From Lactifluus volemus (taxonomy: Eukaryota > Basidiomycota > Agaricomycetes > Russulales > Russulaceae): a stretch of 64,000 nt of DNA. Under the pieces are notes generated by a model. The model made no database searches. It worked only from the letters and a program-made list of their open reading frames with translations, and was not told the origin of the DNA. How positions within the stretch are numbered: position 1 is the stretch's first letter; each line of letters starts with the position of its first letter. Position numbers and translations under genes: made by a program. Positions 23,324 through 36,053 of this stretch are shown in pieces. The stretch is taken from contig WTXI01000023.1 of assembly GCA_022376515.1 (NCBI GenBank), positions 186,001 through 250,000 on the forward strand, read 5' to 3'.

Positions 23324-24225
23324 ATGTCCGAACCAGTTCCTCCAGAACCCAACAACGGAGAGGGGCTCGAAATGAGTATGTTATCCGCCACTCCATCTTA
23401 TCATCATCATTGATCAAATTACCTTGTTATTACAGGTGGCCCCCGTCTCGTTCCTCAGCCAGCGCAGAATAAATCCTCCCAAGGACAGGCCGACTTTTCA
23501 GATAGTTCGGGGCCCCTCTTTCATCAGTACATTAAGATGACAGAAGGAGAAGATGAAAAGTTGTCCTATCGCTGGCAAAAGGATGCTCAAGGCATCATTA
23601 TCTTCGTGAGCCCTTATATCGGCTCTACGCTAGAGCCCAGTGACCAACGTGAATATTGTAGACCGGTTTATTCTCTGCTGCACTCGCAGCATTGCTCACT
23701 GTTTCTGTTCAAGACCTAAAACCGAATCCACAGGATACTTCTCTGTTCTATCTCACGAACATCTATCAACTCCTCGCCGACCCAAACATATCTCGTGCAT
23801 CGATCCTTGCCACTCCAGTTCAACCACCCATCTTCTCTCCCCAGAAATCAGCTGTCTTGGTCAACTCAGTTTGGTTCCTCAGTTTGGTGATCAGTCTCAC
23901 GTCTGCACTCCTGGCGACGATGTTACAGCAATGGGCGCGTCGATACGTGACAATCACGCAACCGGCACGATACAGTCCAGAAAAGCGAACATCAATCCGT
24001 GCATTCCTTGCTGACGGTGTGGACAAATTTCACTTACCTTGGTCGGTTGAAGCGCTGCCCGCTTTACTACACCTGTCTCTGTTCTTGTTCTTCTCTGGAT
24101 TGGCCATTTATCTGTTTAACATCAACCATACTGTTTTCAGTGTGGTTGTTTGGTGGGTCGGGCTTGCAGGAGGTGTATACGTATGCATCACGCTGATGCC
24201 AATCTTCTGGCACGATAGCCCCTAT
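23324..24225 (+). pseudogene. DUF6535 copy F, 5' part (split by hAT insertion)
   Basis: Exons 23324-23375, 23436-23605 and 23662-24225 give MSEPVPPEPN..., DFSDSSGPLFHQYIKMTEGE, then TGLFSAALAALLTV and three further membrane helices down to PIFWHDSPY. The frame is clean until the hAT element, whose first bases create a stop right after the SPY codons. Coding resumes at 36541 (YSPLSSSVWLF...), in frame, once the element and one 8-bp duplication are removed. The remainder is broken again by a frameshift near 36860, a solo LTR at 37225-38160 and a stop codon at 38833-38835. The first fragment might still produce a short membrane protein, but the full gene is dead. Confidence 0.88.
24218..24225. 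repeat. hAT 8-bp target duplication, left copy
   Basis: GCCCCTAT, identical to 36533-36540 on the other side of the element. Confidence 0.92.
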
Positions 24226-24365
24226 TAGTGTTGCCATGGCTCGGCTCGGCTCAGCTCGGCTCAGCTCAGAGTGGCTCAACCGATCGAATGGCTCTTGAGC
24301 CGAGCCGAGCTACCCAAATTTGGATGGCTCAGGAACAGCTCGGCTTCGCTCCGGTTTGAGCCATG
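24226..24365. repeat. hAT left subterminal GGCTC array
   Basis: About eleven GGCTC or GAGCC words occur within 140 bp of the left end, many as GGCTCGGCTCAG. Short repeats near hAT ends are known binding sites for the transposase. Confidence 0.7.
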
Positions 24366-26600
24366 GCTCTCTCAGCCTGTAGGGAAGGACAGGTGTAACC
24401 CAGCGTAACTTCAACTTCTACCCATACCCATACCGCTCTGTACCCCTACCCTGAGGCACAGGTACAGATTTACCTCAGATTTAGCCATGGGTAAAGTAAA
24501 TAAGGGTAAGGGGTAAGAGCTACTGGCAAGCACACACACATTTCCACAAAACACAACAGGCTGGGCAAAGCCACTGCTTCGTGAAGTTTTCATTAAATGT
24601 TTTTGCTTATACAAAATTCCCAAATTTGTTGTAATTATCTATGGTTGACTGCAAACCACAGTTACGCATGGTTATGAATGCATCTGGCATGTGAGATGCA
24701 AAAGAGCGTGAGGGGCATGCTGGTGCCTTTGAGCGTGCGCAGGTACTGGAAGTCCATCGAGGGTTGGCAGGGCCCAAAACGGAAGATGACACAGTAGGCC
24801 TGGTGCCACTTCTCGTTGAGGAGTTGCGCGCAGGTTGGTGGGTCCGGGCAAGACGGGCATTGGATACAGGAAAGTCCTGAGCAGTCCAGGTGTCAAACTG
24901 AAACCAGGAGGGTGGACGTACGCATTTGAATTCTTGGCAATCTGAACGAGACCCAGCTTGATCACTCGGTCGAGGAACGAGGTCCGTCTGTGCATACACA
25001 GTTGGTGACATTTAGTTATTGCGATGAGGAGAGCCATTGGAGGCATGAATTTGGGGGCTTACCTTTTCTCGAGCTTGAGCAGCATCTCATGTTGAGCTCT
25101 TGCTCTGGCCACCCGCCTGGATTGTCAAGTACGAAGCGCGAGGCCTCGGTCCTAGCGGCTACACCATGGGCTCGGGGTCAGCCGTGTCCCTCGGACTCCG
25201 AGAAGCTGTGAGCTTGGACTGCATGGTTGTTGAAGTCTGGGTCACCTGCCTGAGAGGAAAGTCAAGGCAGAGGGACGAGAGGCATGGATGGGGACGTTGG
25301 TGGGATGGGATGGGCAAAGGCGCGGACGCAGACGCAGACGAGGTGGAGTGGGTGTGCAGGGAGGGTAGTGTCGAGGACGAGGGAAGAATTCCGAATCCTA
25401 TAAGCAACAAATTCGTATCACCAGTGAACAAAGAAACAGTGGGGGTAACGCACCTGAAAACACCTGACAGGGAAGCCCCCCAGATGCCCAACGCTCCTCC
25501 AATGCTCGAGAGACCCCTCCAGCACGATCGTAACGATGATCTCGAAATCCAAGTCAGATTTTGCCCCATTCCCCTTCTTCTCAACTCGTTCTCTTCATTC
25601 TCGACTCTTAAGTCCCGTTTTTAATTCCAGGGACGCTTACCGCGATTTTCGGGGGCGAGTCCGAGCGAGTCCGGACGATGGTTTTGGGGGGACGCCACAT
25701 GATAGCACCAGTCGCTGGTGTCAGGCGTTCGAATGATCGCAACGGCGATACCCGCACAAGCTGACACCAGCGACCCTGATGCGGTGTGAACAGCCCCGGG
25801 TGTTTGAGGCGGTGGGTGGTAGCAGTCGGGAGGGGCAGGACGTGGCACGAAAACGTGGTTGCGAGCCTGTGGTCAGCAACACGGCCGCGGCTGACCTTAC
25901 AGCGTCTGCATGCTTCGGGAATTGCGGGTCGACAAGTACAAACTTAGGGGGAGACTAAACATAAATCAGTGCCATGTGCTGAAACACAATAGCCAGAAAA
26001 AAAAAAGTAAAAAGGGCAAAAAAAAAACACAGAGCGAGAGTCAGATGTTCTGCCAAGTTTGGTGTCGGTGGCGGCGCTGGTACGAACAACCCCCCTTAAG
26101 CACACAGTTGGCAGCCGCGGCAGTGACGAGGGTAAGGGCAACCGGTTAGGGCAAGTGTGGGCGTTGGTTGACTTTCTGGTTTCGGCTGAAGTCAAGGTCA
26201 GTGAGTCAGTTGTGACATCTGACCACTTACCCGCAGGCACGGGTGCGTGAAACGCACTCTGCGGGTAAGGGTTTGGCCAGGGTAGAGGCAACTGTACCCT
26301 GACCCTACCTGCGAGACCCCTACATGGTGAAGTGTGCCATTGATATCGCGTTTCAGTTCGTCCCACTTGGCATTGAGGTCAGAGATGACCGAGAGACAGA
26401 CGGGTGCAAGAGAGGAAAGCGAAGAGATGACGCACGCCGAAAAGGAACCACTTGAACTTGGACTTTCCCGGATCCGGTTCCGCGTCGTCACTGTCGGCAT
26501 TGTTGCTGTTGCCATCGCCATCGCTCGGCGCGAGGGGTTCGGGTGACTTGGGGTCGAGTAGGCATACTTGCTCGCGCACGATACCTCGCGCTTGCATTAG
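24366..26600. other. hAT left arm, unassigned GC-rich sequence
   Basis: Open frames occur on both strands with no safe match. On the minus strand a segment near 26340-26400 reads SDLNAKWDELKRDI followed by a possible splice donor, and a related segment (DLKAEWDELKL) lies near 27080-27110, so this arm contains duplicated exon-like pieces. A-rich runs lie near 25996-26027. Treated as captured or degenerate DNA. Confidence 0.4.
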
Positions 26601-26839
26601 AGCGAGGACGCCCTGTTCGTGACATTCTGTCTGTGCCAATTGCTGCGTCGACGAAGAAACAGAAGAAGACGAAGCGAAGGCCGTCGAGAGGGACGCGCAT
26701 GCTGCATGGGAGAGATTCGTAAATGCGACGGACGCGTCGGGGCCAGCGAGTGTGCGCATTTGCTGCATAAGTTGTCAAATTTCCGATGTCCCGTGGGCGG
26801 CGGGGCGGTTGCAAACGTGCGTGGGTGTAGTAATTGTAC

Positions 26840-27090
26840 GGATCGCAGTTCGCTTGCTTTCCGCGTTGATACCGAGCGTCGTGAGGCATGGACCGCACGC
26901 GAACGCCTAGGTTTGATCGAGATGGGGAAATGTGCCGCCCTTCGCGTCGCCGAGGAGAGGGAAGCTGCCGTGGTGAGTTTGCAAGCAGAGCTTGCAACCA
27001 CCAAGGCGGATTTTCAGGCCGCGCAAGAAGTGGTGGAGCGTAGCAGGGAGGAGGTAGCCCGTGAGCTTCAGTTCATCCCACTCGGCTTTG
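26840..27090 (+). other. Possible coiled-coil coding fragment in hAT left arm
   Basis: The plus-strand frame reads DTERREAWTARERL... through EEREAAVVSLQAELATT and VVERSREEVAREL, with charged heptad-like spacing. It looks like a coiled-coil segment of a cellular protein. However, the opposite strand here also contains the exon-like DLKAEWDELKL motif, so the coding strand is not settled. Confidence 0.3.
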
Positions 27091-27377
27091 AGGTCAGTGA
27101 CGGGGTGAAGTGTCCCGTCACTCGACTCGAAGGCGCTCGAAGAGGCATCGGAAGCGGTGACGGAAATGGGGCGGGATTCCGTATGGGAAGAGAGTGCCCC
27201 TCGAGTTCCGAAATACGAGCGACAAAAGCAGCTTGTGATTGATAGACAAAGTGCTATTCGTGGGGTGATGGAAGAAGGTTGGCCCCAGTAACTGTCAGAC
27301 CCAGTCGAGGTGCGACGGTCAGTGGTAAGCGTGAGCTCTGGCGTTGAAAGGCCATGAAAGGCGGCTTGTAAAAGATA

Positions 27378-28760
27378 TTGCTATGCTTTTTAGGCAACTC
27401 AAATGGGTCCGAGAAGCCCAAGAAGGCGATATCAGTCAGCGAAGCCCGACGAAAAAGGGAGCAGATGAAATGGGATGGGCCGGAGGAGCAACAACAGAGC
27501 GGAGGGGATGAGATCAAGTTGGGAGATGAAGTTAGGGTGAGGGACTTTAGACCAGACGATTTGGAAGGAGTGGACGTAGGCGCGGGTGTGGAAAGTTCAC
27601 CATCGGGGACCGATTTGAACTTTACTGGGCTAAGCAAAGCAGGCGGAGGCTAAGGCCAGCTGGGCGAGGTCGAGTACGGGTAGGAGTTAGTGATGTGGTA
27701 ACTAAACAACTGCTTCAGCAGGGGACTCGCATGGCGACAGGGTGAGTGGTGAGGAAGGCACATTGCCAATGGTTTTTGAAACAGTTTGTCATTGAAATCG
27801 CGTAACAGTCGTATCGTTGAGTGTCCGGAACTTCGAGACAACTCGTCGGGCTCATCTTCTGTCGCCTGAGCAGGCGCAGCGGACAGGCCAGCTGCGGAGG
27901 AGGCGGGGAGCAAGAGGCGGTCTGCATCCACATCGGAGTCGGGGAGGGATTGGGATTGTGCGTTGGACGGGACGTGGCAAGGGCGGCGCGTGAATGCGTT
28001 GGGGTGAGACTCAGAGAAGAGTGAATGTCCCCCCTCTGTTTTTTGGAGTTGCCAGTTTGGCAGGGCTCCTGAGGAAAAGAGGACGATGGGTGAGATTAAT
28101 CCCAGAGAGAGGGGGGGCTACTTACGATGGAAAGTCGAGAGGCTCAGAGTCCATATTTGAGCTGGCCCTGCTACTGGAGCCTCCACTTCCGGGAGTTCTA
28201 GTTCTATATGTGTTTTTTGCGGACGAGGACGACAGAAAGCGGGCGGGGCTAGATGTTTCTCCTTGGTGTGCTGTTCATTCCAACAGCATGGCGGGCGACC
28301 ATGCCACGAATCGGTGTGCCCACCTGCGTTGAGGGAGTCCCGGCAAGGAACAATGGGCCAGCAGGGGGTTGATGTGAGTCATGGCGCGAGAGAGACCATG
28401 GGTGTGGCAACAGGAGATGAGGAGGTGGTAATCAGTAGATATGGAGGAGTGATCGGCAGTGAGGGGAGTTGTTGTGTGTATCCAGTGAAAATACTTGAAT
28501 TAGAGAACCATTAATGGAAGGATATTATGCATTGAAGTTGATAGTATCGACATTACCATGTCATCAAATAAGTCTTGGTCAGAAATACTGGGGAATATCA
28601 TAGGATTTCCATATTCCGCAGAGAGATTTGATAGCAGTGTCAATGAGGTTTCAGTTCAGATTGGGACACTAGGGTCACAGCGTGGTAGGGAATGTTGTTG
28701 TGAGAAGGCGGCACCTCTAAGGAGGAGCTGTAGTGGAAGGGAGTGAGTCGTCTGTGTGGC
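27378..28760. other. hAT left arm, unassigned sequence flanking transposase
   Basis: A highly charged plus-strand frame at 27378-27653 (SEARRKREQMKWDGPEEQQQ...) and several Gly-rich frames are seen. None is recognisable. Confidence 0.3.
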
Positions 28761-28845
28761 CAGCTGAGGAGGTGACGCGTCACTTCAACTTGAAAGCTTG
28801 ATGGCTTCCACAGTATCACGATGATCCAATTTGTAGTTTCAACTA

Positions 28846-31800
28846 CTACTCTAAGTCCGTAGATGACTCCAGTGATGTAATAAAGGCCAATATGTCCTCC
28901 GGAACTGAAACCTCCTCGTTTGCAGCTGCCTCTAGCTCACTGATTTCAGCAGCTTTCGAAGTTCCCTTTGTAAAGTCTATGCTATGTCCCTTCTTCAGTG
29001 CAAACTTGAGCATCTGAAGAGCCTCCATGAGTTCGGGGTTGATATTATTGCGCCGTTTTGTTGTTGTCTCGCCTGCTGAAGAAAAAACGCGTTCACATGG
29101 GACCGCTGAAGCCTGAATAGGTAAGATGTCCATGGCAAGAGCGAAGATGGTGGGGAAACGAAGCTGATTCTCCTGTGAAACAAAAAATGTGGTTGTGTAG
29201 GCATATGACTTAGAAGTAGAATTCAGCTAACCTGCCAATAAGTGAGTGTCTTCGTGAAAAATTGGGGCTCAAGGAGATATGCCTCAACTTCTGAGTGCAA
29301 ACTCCATTGTGTGGGGAAGGGATCCATAGTGAGACCAAGAACATCGTTAGCCCATTCCGTATCGCTCATTTCCAATGGAGTCTGAGTATGTTGAGGCTGA
29401 GATGGCGCGTTGACTCCATCCTTGTGATACTTTCGCAACTAATTTACTGCGTATTAGTCACCAGATAAAACAAACAACAGTGATAAGAAATACCGTCTCA
29501 ATAAACAACTCCTTCACATCGTCCACTTTCTCAGGTACATGTTGGTGAAACCAACGCAGCTTGTAATGCGGATTGATGACTAGTCATTACATCAGCGATA
29601 AGATAAGATACTTATGCTTGTGTCCTCACCCATCGCAAGTATGTATGCGGGAACCATCTCAGCTCTCGCGCGATACTCTTCTAACTTATCCAGTCCCTTA
29701 TCAATAATTCGGCTGACACTCGGTATCTTATCCTTCTGGATCTGCCATTTGATCTTCATGGCCTCAAAGGCTGGAATTGCATCACATAATGTGGGGGTTG
29801 ACTCTCCAGATAGGCGTTGCTGGAATGCATGTGGTATCTATAGTATTTTATATCAATAACAACTGTAACAAGAACAATTGTTCACTCACTGAGAGAACCT
29901 TTCGGAAAACCTCAAGCATATCCCAATCACTGACACTAAGTCTATACTTCCGTAGCTCCTCCATGTCACGAAGTGCTAGAAATTTGTCAACAGCCTAGGG
30001 TCATTTAGATATACTGTATGATAAAAAGAACTGAATGTAAACCATACAGTTCGAAGAATAAGTGCCCGTTCTATCATGAGCAATGTTGATGACCAGCGCA
30101 CATCCATGTCTCGAAGAAGCTGAAGATCATCTTGCTCAAGGGTCTTCAGCACGCGTGAAAAGTACTGGCGGCGGATAGATGAAGCTCGTATCTGTAAATG
30201 AACTTACTAATCAGATGATATTTGCAAAATATAAGTGTCATACAACTCGGATAAGCGTTCGGAGAGTCGCAATAGGGTCTCGATCAGATGAACCACTATG
30301 AGGTTCATAATAGGCAGCGTTATCGGTGGCAAAATCCATATTTGTAATAGCAGCAAGAATAGCTTTACACGTGAGATTGACGATGTGTGGGAAGCACCTT
30401 TCCCAAAGTAGTTAGCGAGATGCCACAATAGAAATGATATATCAAACCGTATCCGCTGAAGACTTCGATCAAATTCAATCCTTCGTTCTGTTAGAATTAT
30501 ATCTAAGTGATATAGGAACGTGTCATTGTTACTGGCATTATCTAGAGTGATCCAGCCAATCTGATATAAATTAAATCAGTATATGAACTAAAAATGTGAC
30601 TTGAAAGAGATAGAAGAGATAACTCACTTTCCATGATATAGCAACTCGATCGAGAACAGCTATGAAGGCATGAGCAAGATGCTCACCATCATGCCGCCCA
30701 GGGATACGCAGGAATCCAATCAGGTCAGCCCGTAGTTTGAGAATATGCTGGGGACCATGAGCGGTGTCCTGTGTGTTTGACTCGATCCAATGCGCCGTCA
30801 CGGCCATAAATGGCACCCTATTTAGGTCTGTCCAGATGTCACTTGTGAACGAGACCTTGCCTAGTGACCCCTAGAGTATTTTTCAGACCATGAACCTCAG
30901 AGCCACATATATATTAAATCGTAAATTCACCTGCATTTCATTTGCGAGAGTCTCAAGGTATGTATCCCACACTTCAAGTATGCGATTACGAATAGTAGTA
31001 CGATGTGGGATATCTTTATCTTGTAGGTCATCACGAAGCATCAGAAATATTGCACGGAGCTGAGGGGACTCAATAACATTGATACTCTAGATGTTCGTGT
31101 TTAGCAAGTGACAAGCGATAGAAAAAAATCGGTGGTACCCACCTGATCATCCGCAACTATAAACTCCATAATAGCATCTACAAAAGCCTTTGATGAGAAT
31201 TTTCGCCTTGTCTCAGGTTGTGTCATATCAGTAGGGCATGTCTGCCCATGGCGTTGTCGATATTCTGCAACCCGTGCTTGTGCTTCTTTAGCTGTGATAG
31301 AGATGTTCAACTTGTCGCAGGCAGGTACCCATAAGTCAAGATGATGGTCGTAGAGATGACGCCGCATGACACCAGTGCCAGTGCCATTGCTATATAGTGT
31401 GGGCTTCTTGCGATTGCCAGCTTCGATCTGCTGTCTAAGGACCTTATTAAAGGCATGGAACACAAATACAGTACTACAAGAGACTTACTTGCAAAATAAA
31501 CAACTATTCTTACTATCATCTCGGTCGTGAACTTCGAAGAATGTCCAAACGTCCTTGGCTGAATGCCGGTGTTGATTGCCAGAGGGTCCATTTTCCAGAA
31601 CGTCATGACGATGACGACGAAACACAACACTCCGACGGAGACTTTCTTGTCTAGCATGTTCGGAGTCCGGAGGCTGAGATGGAGTCGATGGTGTAACAGC
31701 AAAAAATTGCTCCTCTGTTGATGGAGCCACAAGATTGCGAGTTAGAGCATGTGTTGGTGTGTATACAGAAGTAAGGAAGGGATTTGCGTCTTCATCACGC

Positions 31801-32130
31801 AAAGGGCCCGCTGGCAGTGGAGGTGATGCTACTGCCTCAGTAACATGACGAGCGACAATGGGGTCATCCGTTAGTACTACGGGTTGCTCCAATTCGAGAG
31901 CCACAGGATCCTGCCGCTGCTGTGGGCTGTCATGGTGAGGGGTCGAAGGAATGTCCCTAGTTGAATCTTCAATCAGTTTTTTGGTTGCACACCGCTTTCG
32001 AGTGGGTCGTTTAGGCGGTGATTGGTTCCGGGTGCGCTCTAATGTCAACTACATCAACCAACAGACATTTGCGGAAGAGGGATTGCTTACCATCGTCAAC
32101 GGTGACTTTCTTCAAGCGGGGTCGGGGCAT
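28846..32130 (-). CDS. hAT family transposase, multi-exon
   Basis: The gene reads right to left, starting at ATG 32130 (MPRPRLKKVTVDD), with a first intron 32090-32039 joining in phase to ERTRNQSPPK. A BED-type zinc finger spans two exons: KDVWTFFEVHD...CLFC near 31490-31545, then VMRRHLYDHHLD near 31345. Later exons carry KVSFTSDIWTDLNRVPF (about 30800-30860, first catalytic Asp), LRADLIGFLRIPGRHDGEHL (about 30675-30750), and IGWITLDNASNNDT (about 30525-30560, second Asp). The C-terminal dimerisation domain has PIQASAVPCERVFSSAGETT near 29055-29125 with the catalytic Glu. At least nine exons with GT-AG introns are needed; I did not see a disabling stop. It should cut and paste the element by its terminal repeats. 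Exon edges between 29.2 and 30.5 kb are approximate. Confidence 0.85.
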
Positions 32131-34672
32131 TTTTGTTGCCAAGAATATCAAACTGACGTTTAAGAATGCCTCACAGGTGAACCCCAAAATTCAAAAAATA
32201 AATTGAAGGCACCGGCATGGGTGCGGCACAAAAAAATATCCTGCTCAATTAAATTGACGGCGAGGTGGGCAACAAAATCAGAGAAATTAACCTAGGCTTA
32301 ATTCAGGCTAGACTCACCAATGGCAGTGGTGTGCTATGGACGGCATGGAGCAGGTGATGGCGCGACACGGAATCATCCAAAATTAGGTTGGCCAAAAGCA
32401 TGTTAGCTGCCAACAGAGGGCCGGGCGCGCATAATGTGGTTGTGAGGGAGGGGTGGGAGGGGAAAGGGAAGAAGAAATTGATGTTGTTGATTGAGTTGTA
32501 CAGCGCTCAATGACATGTTCCGTTGTTTTTTGAGGATAGCCTGACTTGCTTTTTTGCGGTCCTGATTTGTGATAGAGGGCTTTGTGCCTCCACCTTCACG
32601 GAAACGGATATCCCACCATGGATCCATCTGCGTTTGTGCTGCCTTTGGAGAATGACTGAGGGCATGGCTCATCGGCCCTCGCAGACGTCAATGTGATCAC
32701 ATCGCCGAGGCTCCGGTCATGACCACAATTACAGGTGTCACTGTAGAACAAGACGGAATATGCCAAAATGTTGACATCCTCTGAGTCCGAGTAGGTATTG
32801 TGGTGGGGAACGAACTAGACGTTGAGGACTGCCATGGGCCCAGCGTCTGATACCGCTATGAGAGAGGAGGCAGGAGTCGAGAGCGACAAAAGCATGCTAA
32901 GGGGTTTGGAAGGTGAAGAGCAGACACTCTCATAGAGCTTGACAACATTCGTGTTCTAATGGAAGAGGTATTAAATGGGTTATACAACGCAGCTGAAGAG
33001 AACAGAATGCCGCACGTGTTTAGAGAATTCGTTCGCAGTACCATCGAAGCACAGCACAAGCCAACAGGGTTTTCGATATTTTCCTTGAATAGGTGGAGAG
33101 TTCGTTGTATGATCCATTGCTGCTGAGGGGGCGATGGCCACGGGGAAAACGTAGTCCCACCATCGTGTTTTAGCGTCATTCGGGCACCCACACTGCCGTC
33201 ATGGAACAACGATATGAACAAACACATATAATTTGGAGCAGAGTCTTCACCAACTACGACCTCGGTACATGTTTGCCAGTGCAGAGGGGAGTTGCACAGG
33301 ATCAAGAATTGAAGCGGCACAACCTAGGAACCAAATACGGTACATAGGTCATACAGTACACGTTCAACACAAATTCGCGGCATCAGCCACCTTCCGGTTG
33401 TTGATTCTTCCCACACTTCACCCACATCTTGGCCCAGTCTCAGCAGAGTCAACCCTGTCGGTCTCTCATCCCATCACCACATAACTTAAGTTGACCAATT
33501 GTATTGCAGGGATTAAGATACAATCATTAAATGATTTAATAGAAATTATTGAAACGAAAATTGACGTGTAGGAGTATGTCGAGAAGGCTGCGCCAGTTGT
33601 AAGACACTTCACCATCTAGGCAACTCGCAGCGCTGAATGCAGCGTGGCATTACGGCGCAATGGCAAAGGAGGAGGTGAAAGCACGATGGGTATGCTCAAC
33701 GAACCAGGCCATCCGGACGGGAAGAGTCCTCGGTACAGGTCAAATCGCGTCAAGTAGGATTCACATCTCGCGCACCTTGTCGTCGGACAGCTTGGTGATC
33801 TCTTCGTGTCAGACAAACACGCCGGTTTAGACCCGCTCGAGAAGGTCAACCAGATCCGCAGTGCGCCCGCCCATCGATTGCCCCGCTTCAACCACCATAT
33901 ATCGATCCTCTTCTTTGCAGACATCCTTCTTGGTATCGTACATGTCGCTGTCGCGTGACTGTGAATCCACACCTAGCACTGCAGGGACAAAAGTCTGGTG
34001 TGCACGCGCCGAGGCACTCTGTACGCGGGCAAGATGTCGCGCACATCCCATGCAGACGGGGAAGACCAGGAGGGCGAGGGTCGATGAATCGTTCGACGAT
34101 GTGGCGAAAGCGGGGGTAACAGAAAAAAGAGAGGGACGCACAGACCGGGAGAGAGGGGCAGACAGGGGCCAACGCCGAAGAAGGCAGTTGGGGAGAGGAA
34201 ACCCTGCCATCAGTGACGTCAGTCGCCAGGAACCGTTGCCCTAACTGCCATTTTGGGAAGGGACACGCAAGCTCTCTGCTGAGGGTGCATCCTCGAGTCA
34301 TGGCTTGCTAGCAAAGGTTTTACCGTCGGACCAAGCTCTAGTGCTACTGGAATACCACGAGATACTCGTGAGCAGCGACCAGCACGAAAGCAGGCCCAGG
34401 CAGGTGTGAGGAAGAAAGCACGCACCGTGATGGTAACTTCCTAGCCACAGATGGAGGTGTGGAAGGTGATGGAGGTTCAATTAACGGCGACTACGAAGAT
34501 CAGTATAGGGACTTACACGGGGTCAACGCGGCCGTTGCCATCAACCCCTAGGCCATACTGTAGATGGTAGGTAGCGTCAGCAAAGTAAAATAGAATCCGA
34601 ATCGAGATATACAGAACGAAACGGCAGTGGAGAGGAGGTGGGGGGCAAAAACATAAACTCAAGCCTATCTGT
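32131..34672. other. hAT right arm, unassigned captured-looking sequence
   Basis: Near 32935-33075 a plus-strand stretch reads LMEEVLNGLYNAAEENRMPH, which looks like real protein, while the minus strand is also open across 32856-33320. I cannot assign either. Frames at 33616-34300 on the minus strand are Cys/Arg-rich and unrecognised. Confidence 0.3.
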
Positions 34673-35440
34673 TCACGCCTTCGCGCTGCCGCCCTGGAGT
34701 TCGCGAACTTTGCGGTCCAACTCTTTGACGGTCGAATAGCGAGGCGATGTGGCGGTGAGTGTGCGTGAAATGATTTCTGCCATGCCATCATACGCAAAAC
34801 GAAATCCCCAGCAGTTTACTAATTCAGGGATCAGCAAGAGAGTAAAAAAAAACAAGGTAGCGTAGGTCCTACTTGACATGGGGTCACCGGGTTCGAGATT
34901 GGTAGGAATATCTGCTTCCTGCGGGAACCTGCAATCTATGAATGCGCGATTAAAGGCAGGCGGTCTGCCCGTAGAGAGCGACTGTGAGGAAGTTACAGAT
35001 CCACGACGACAAGGATACTTGTTGCTAAATTCGACGTACGTGCCACGAGTCCGCAATGAAAAGATCCCAAAACACCATCCTGCGCCTCTGTACGATCTTT
35101 GGATCTGTTTCCCAACGGGCAGGATCACGATCTAGGGGCGAGGTGAGCGCATACAGAGTGTACACATCACCTCAAGCTTACGTAGTCCGATCTACGAGCG
35201 CATGAATAGGATCCTAGGTTACACGTGGGGTCAAATAACGCACCGTCTGAGCAAGGTGAGCGGCTAGGGCAACGAGTGACCACGTGGATTCCATGCTTGA
35301 TTCTCCGCCACTGACATCGTTACCGAGCATTGCATTGTAAATACTCGCTACATGCAGGGTCTGAATAGTCACCAATGATGGCTTTTCAAGTACGGGTTGT
35401 AGGCATAGTGCGGCCAGAGCGAGTTGATTGTAGTGCGAGT
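34673..35440 (-). pseudogene. Captured fungal Zn-cluster transcription factor segment (fungal_trans domain)
   Basis: This reads on the minus strand inside the hAT element. The first exon ends at 35244 and contains LAALCLQPVLEKPSLVTIQT and GGESSMESTWSLVALAAHLA. A 52-bp intron, a 10-base microexon (35191-35182) and a 50-bp intron lead into 35131-35040, giving IGLHRDPARWETDPK and RRRMVFWDLFIADSWH. After another intron, 34981-34873 gives SLSTGRPPAFNRAFIDCRFP. The last exon from 34818 contains WGFRFAYDGMAEIISRTLTA and YSTVKELDRKVREL, stopping at 34673. This is the middle-homology domain of fungal C6 zinc-cluster transcription factors. All four introns keep phase. The DNA-binding zinc cluster and the C-terminal part are not identifiable, so this is a gene fragment. 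Its upstream edge near 35440 is uncertain. Confidence 0.75.
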
Positions 35441-35599
35441 GTGGCCCCGCTGGTCGGAGCCGAAGCCGAAGCCGCTGAACTCGCCGTGATGCCACCGCCC
35501 GTTGTGGGTCGCACTGGCGATCGTCTTGCGCCACCCACCGACGACGGAGGAGTGCGAGCTCCAAACGAGTCGTACGTCAGTATCACCGTCGTCGTGATG

Positions 35600-35900
35600 T
35601 TTTGTGTACCCGTGTTGCCCGAGGAAGAGCTCGGTCCCGGCGCGGTTGGAATGTCAAACGTTTTGGAGGGCCGAAAAGATGAGAGCAGTGTGGGTGTGTG
35701 AGTGGATGTTGGTGGGGGCTTTCGTGGGGGCGCTGGAGTGGGCACTGGGGATGGCACTGGTGCAGGTGTGGGCGCGGGTAGGATCGTCAGTTTGGGTGTC
35801 AGTACGGGAGCTGGTGCGGGCACTGGTGTCGGTAGAGATGCAGGTGTAGTGGGTGCAGGTGTGGATGTAGGAGAAGGGGTGCAGTGCGACGGGGAGAGTG
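35600..35900. repeat. Degenerate GC/GT-rich minisatellite-like tract
   Basis: Imperfect repetition of GGTGCGGGCACTGGTG-like words. On the minus strand this reads as Pro/Ala/Thr repeats (PAPTPAPVPSPVPTPAPP). It may be a low-complexity linker of the captured genes or a simple repeat. Confidence 0.5.
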
Positions 35901-36053
35901 TTGGGAAAGCAGGATGGGAGGTCAGGGGAAAGGTCGATAGAGGTTCGGGTCGTGGCTGGGTAAGAAGGAGCAACGAGCTGAGACATGGGCATAGACGAGG
36001 TCGCAGGCACAGACGATGATGGCTGCGACGATGATGGGGGAGCGAACGGCAAC

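Noticed and set aside
22845..23472. Frames upstream of copy F as separate genes
   Set aside because: They are not conserved in the paralogous flanks, and the 3' part overlaps the first exon of F.
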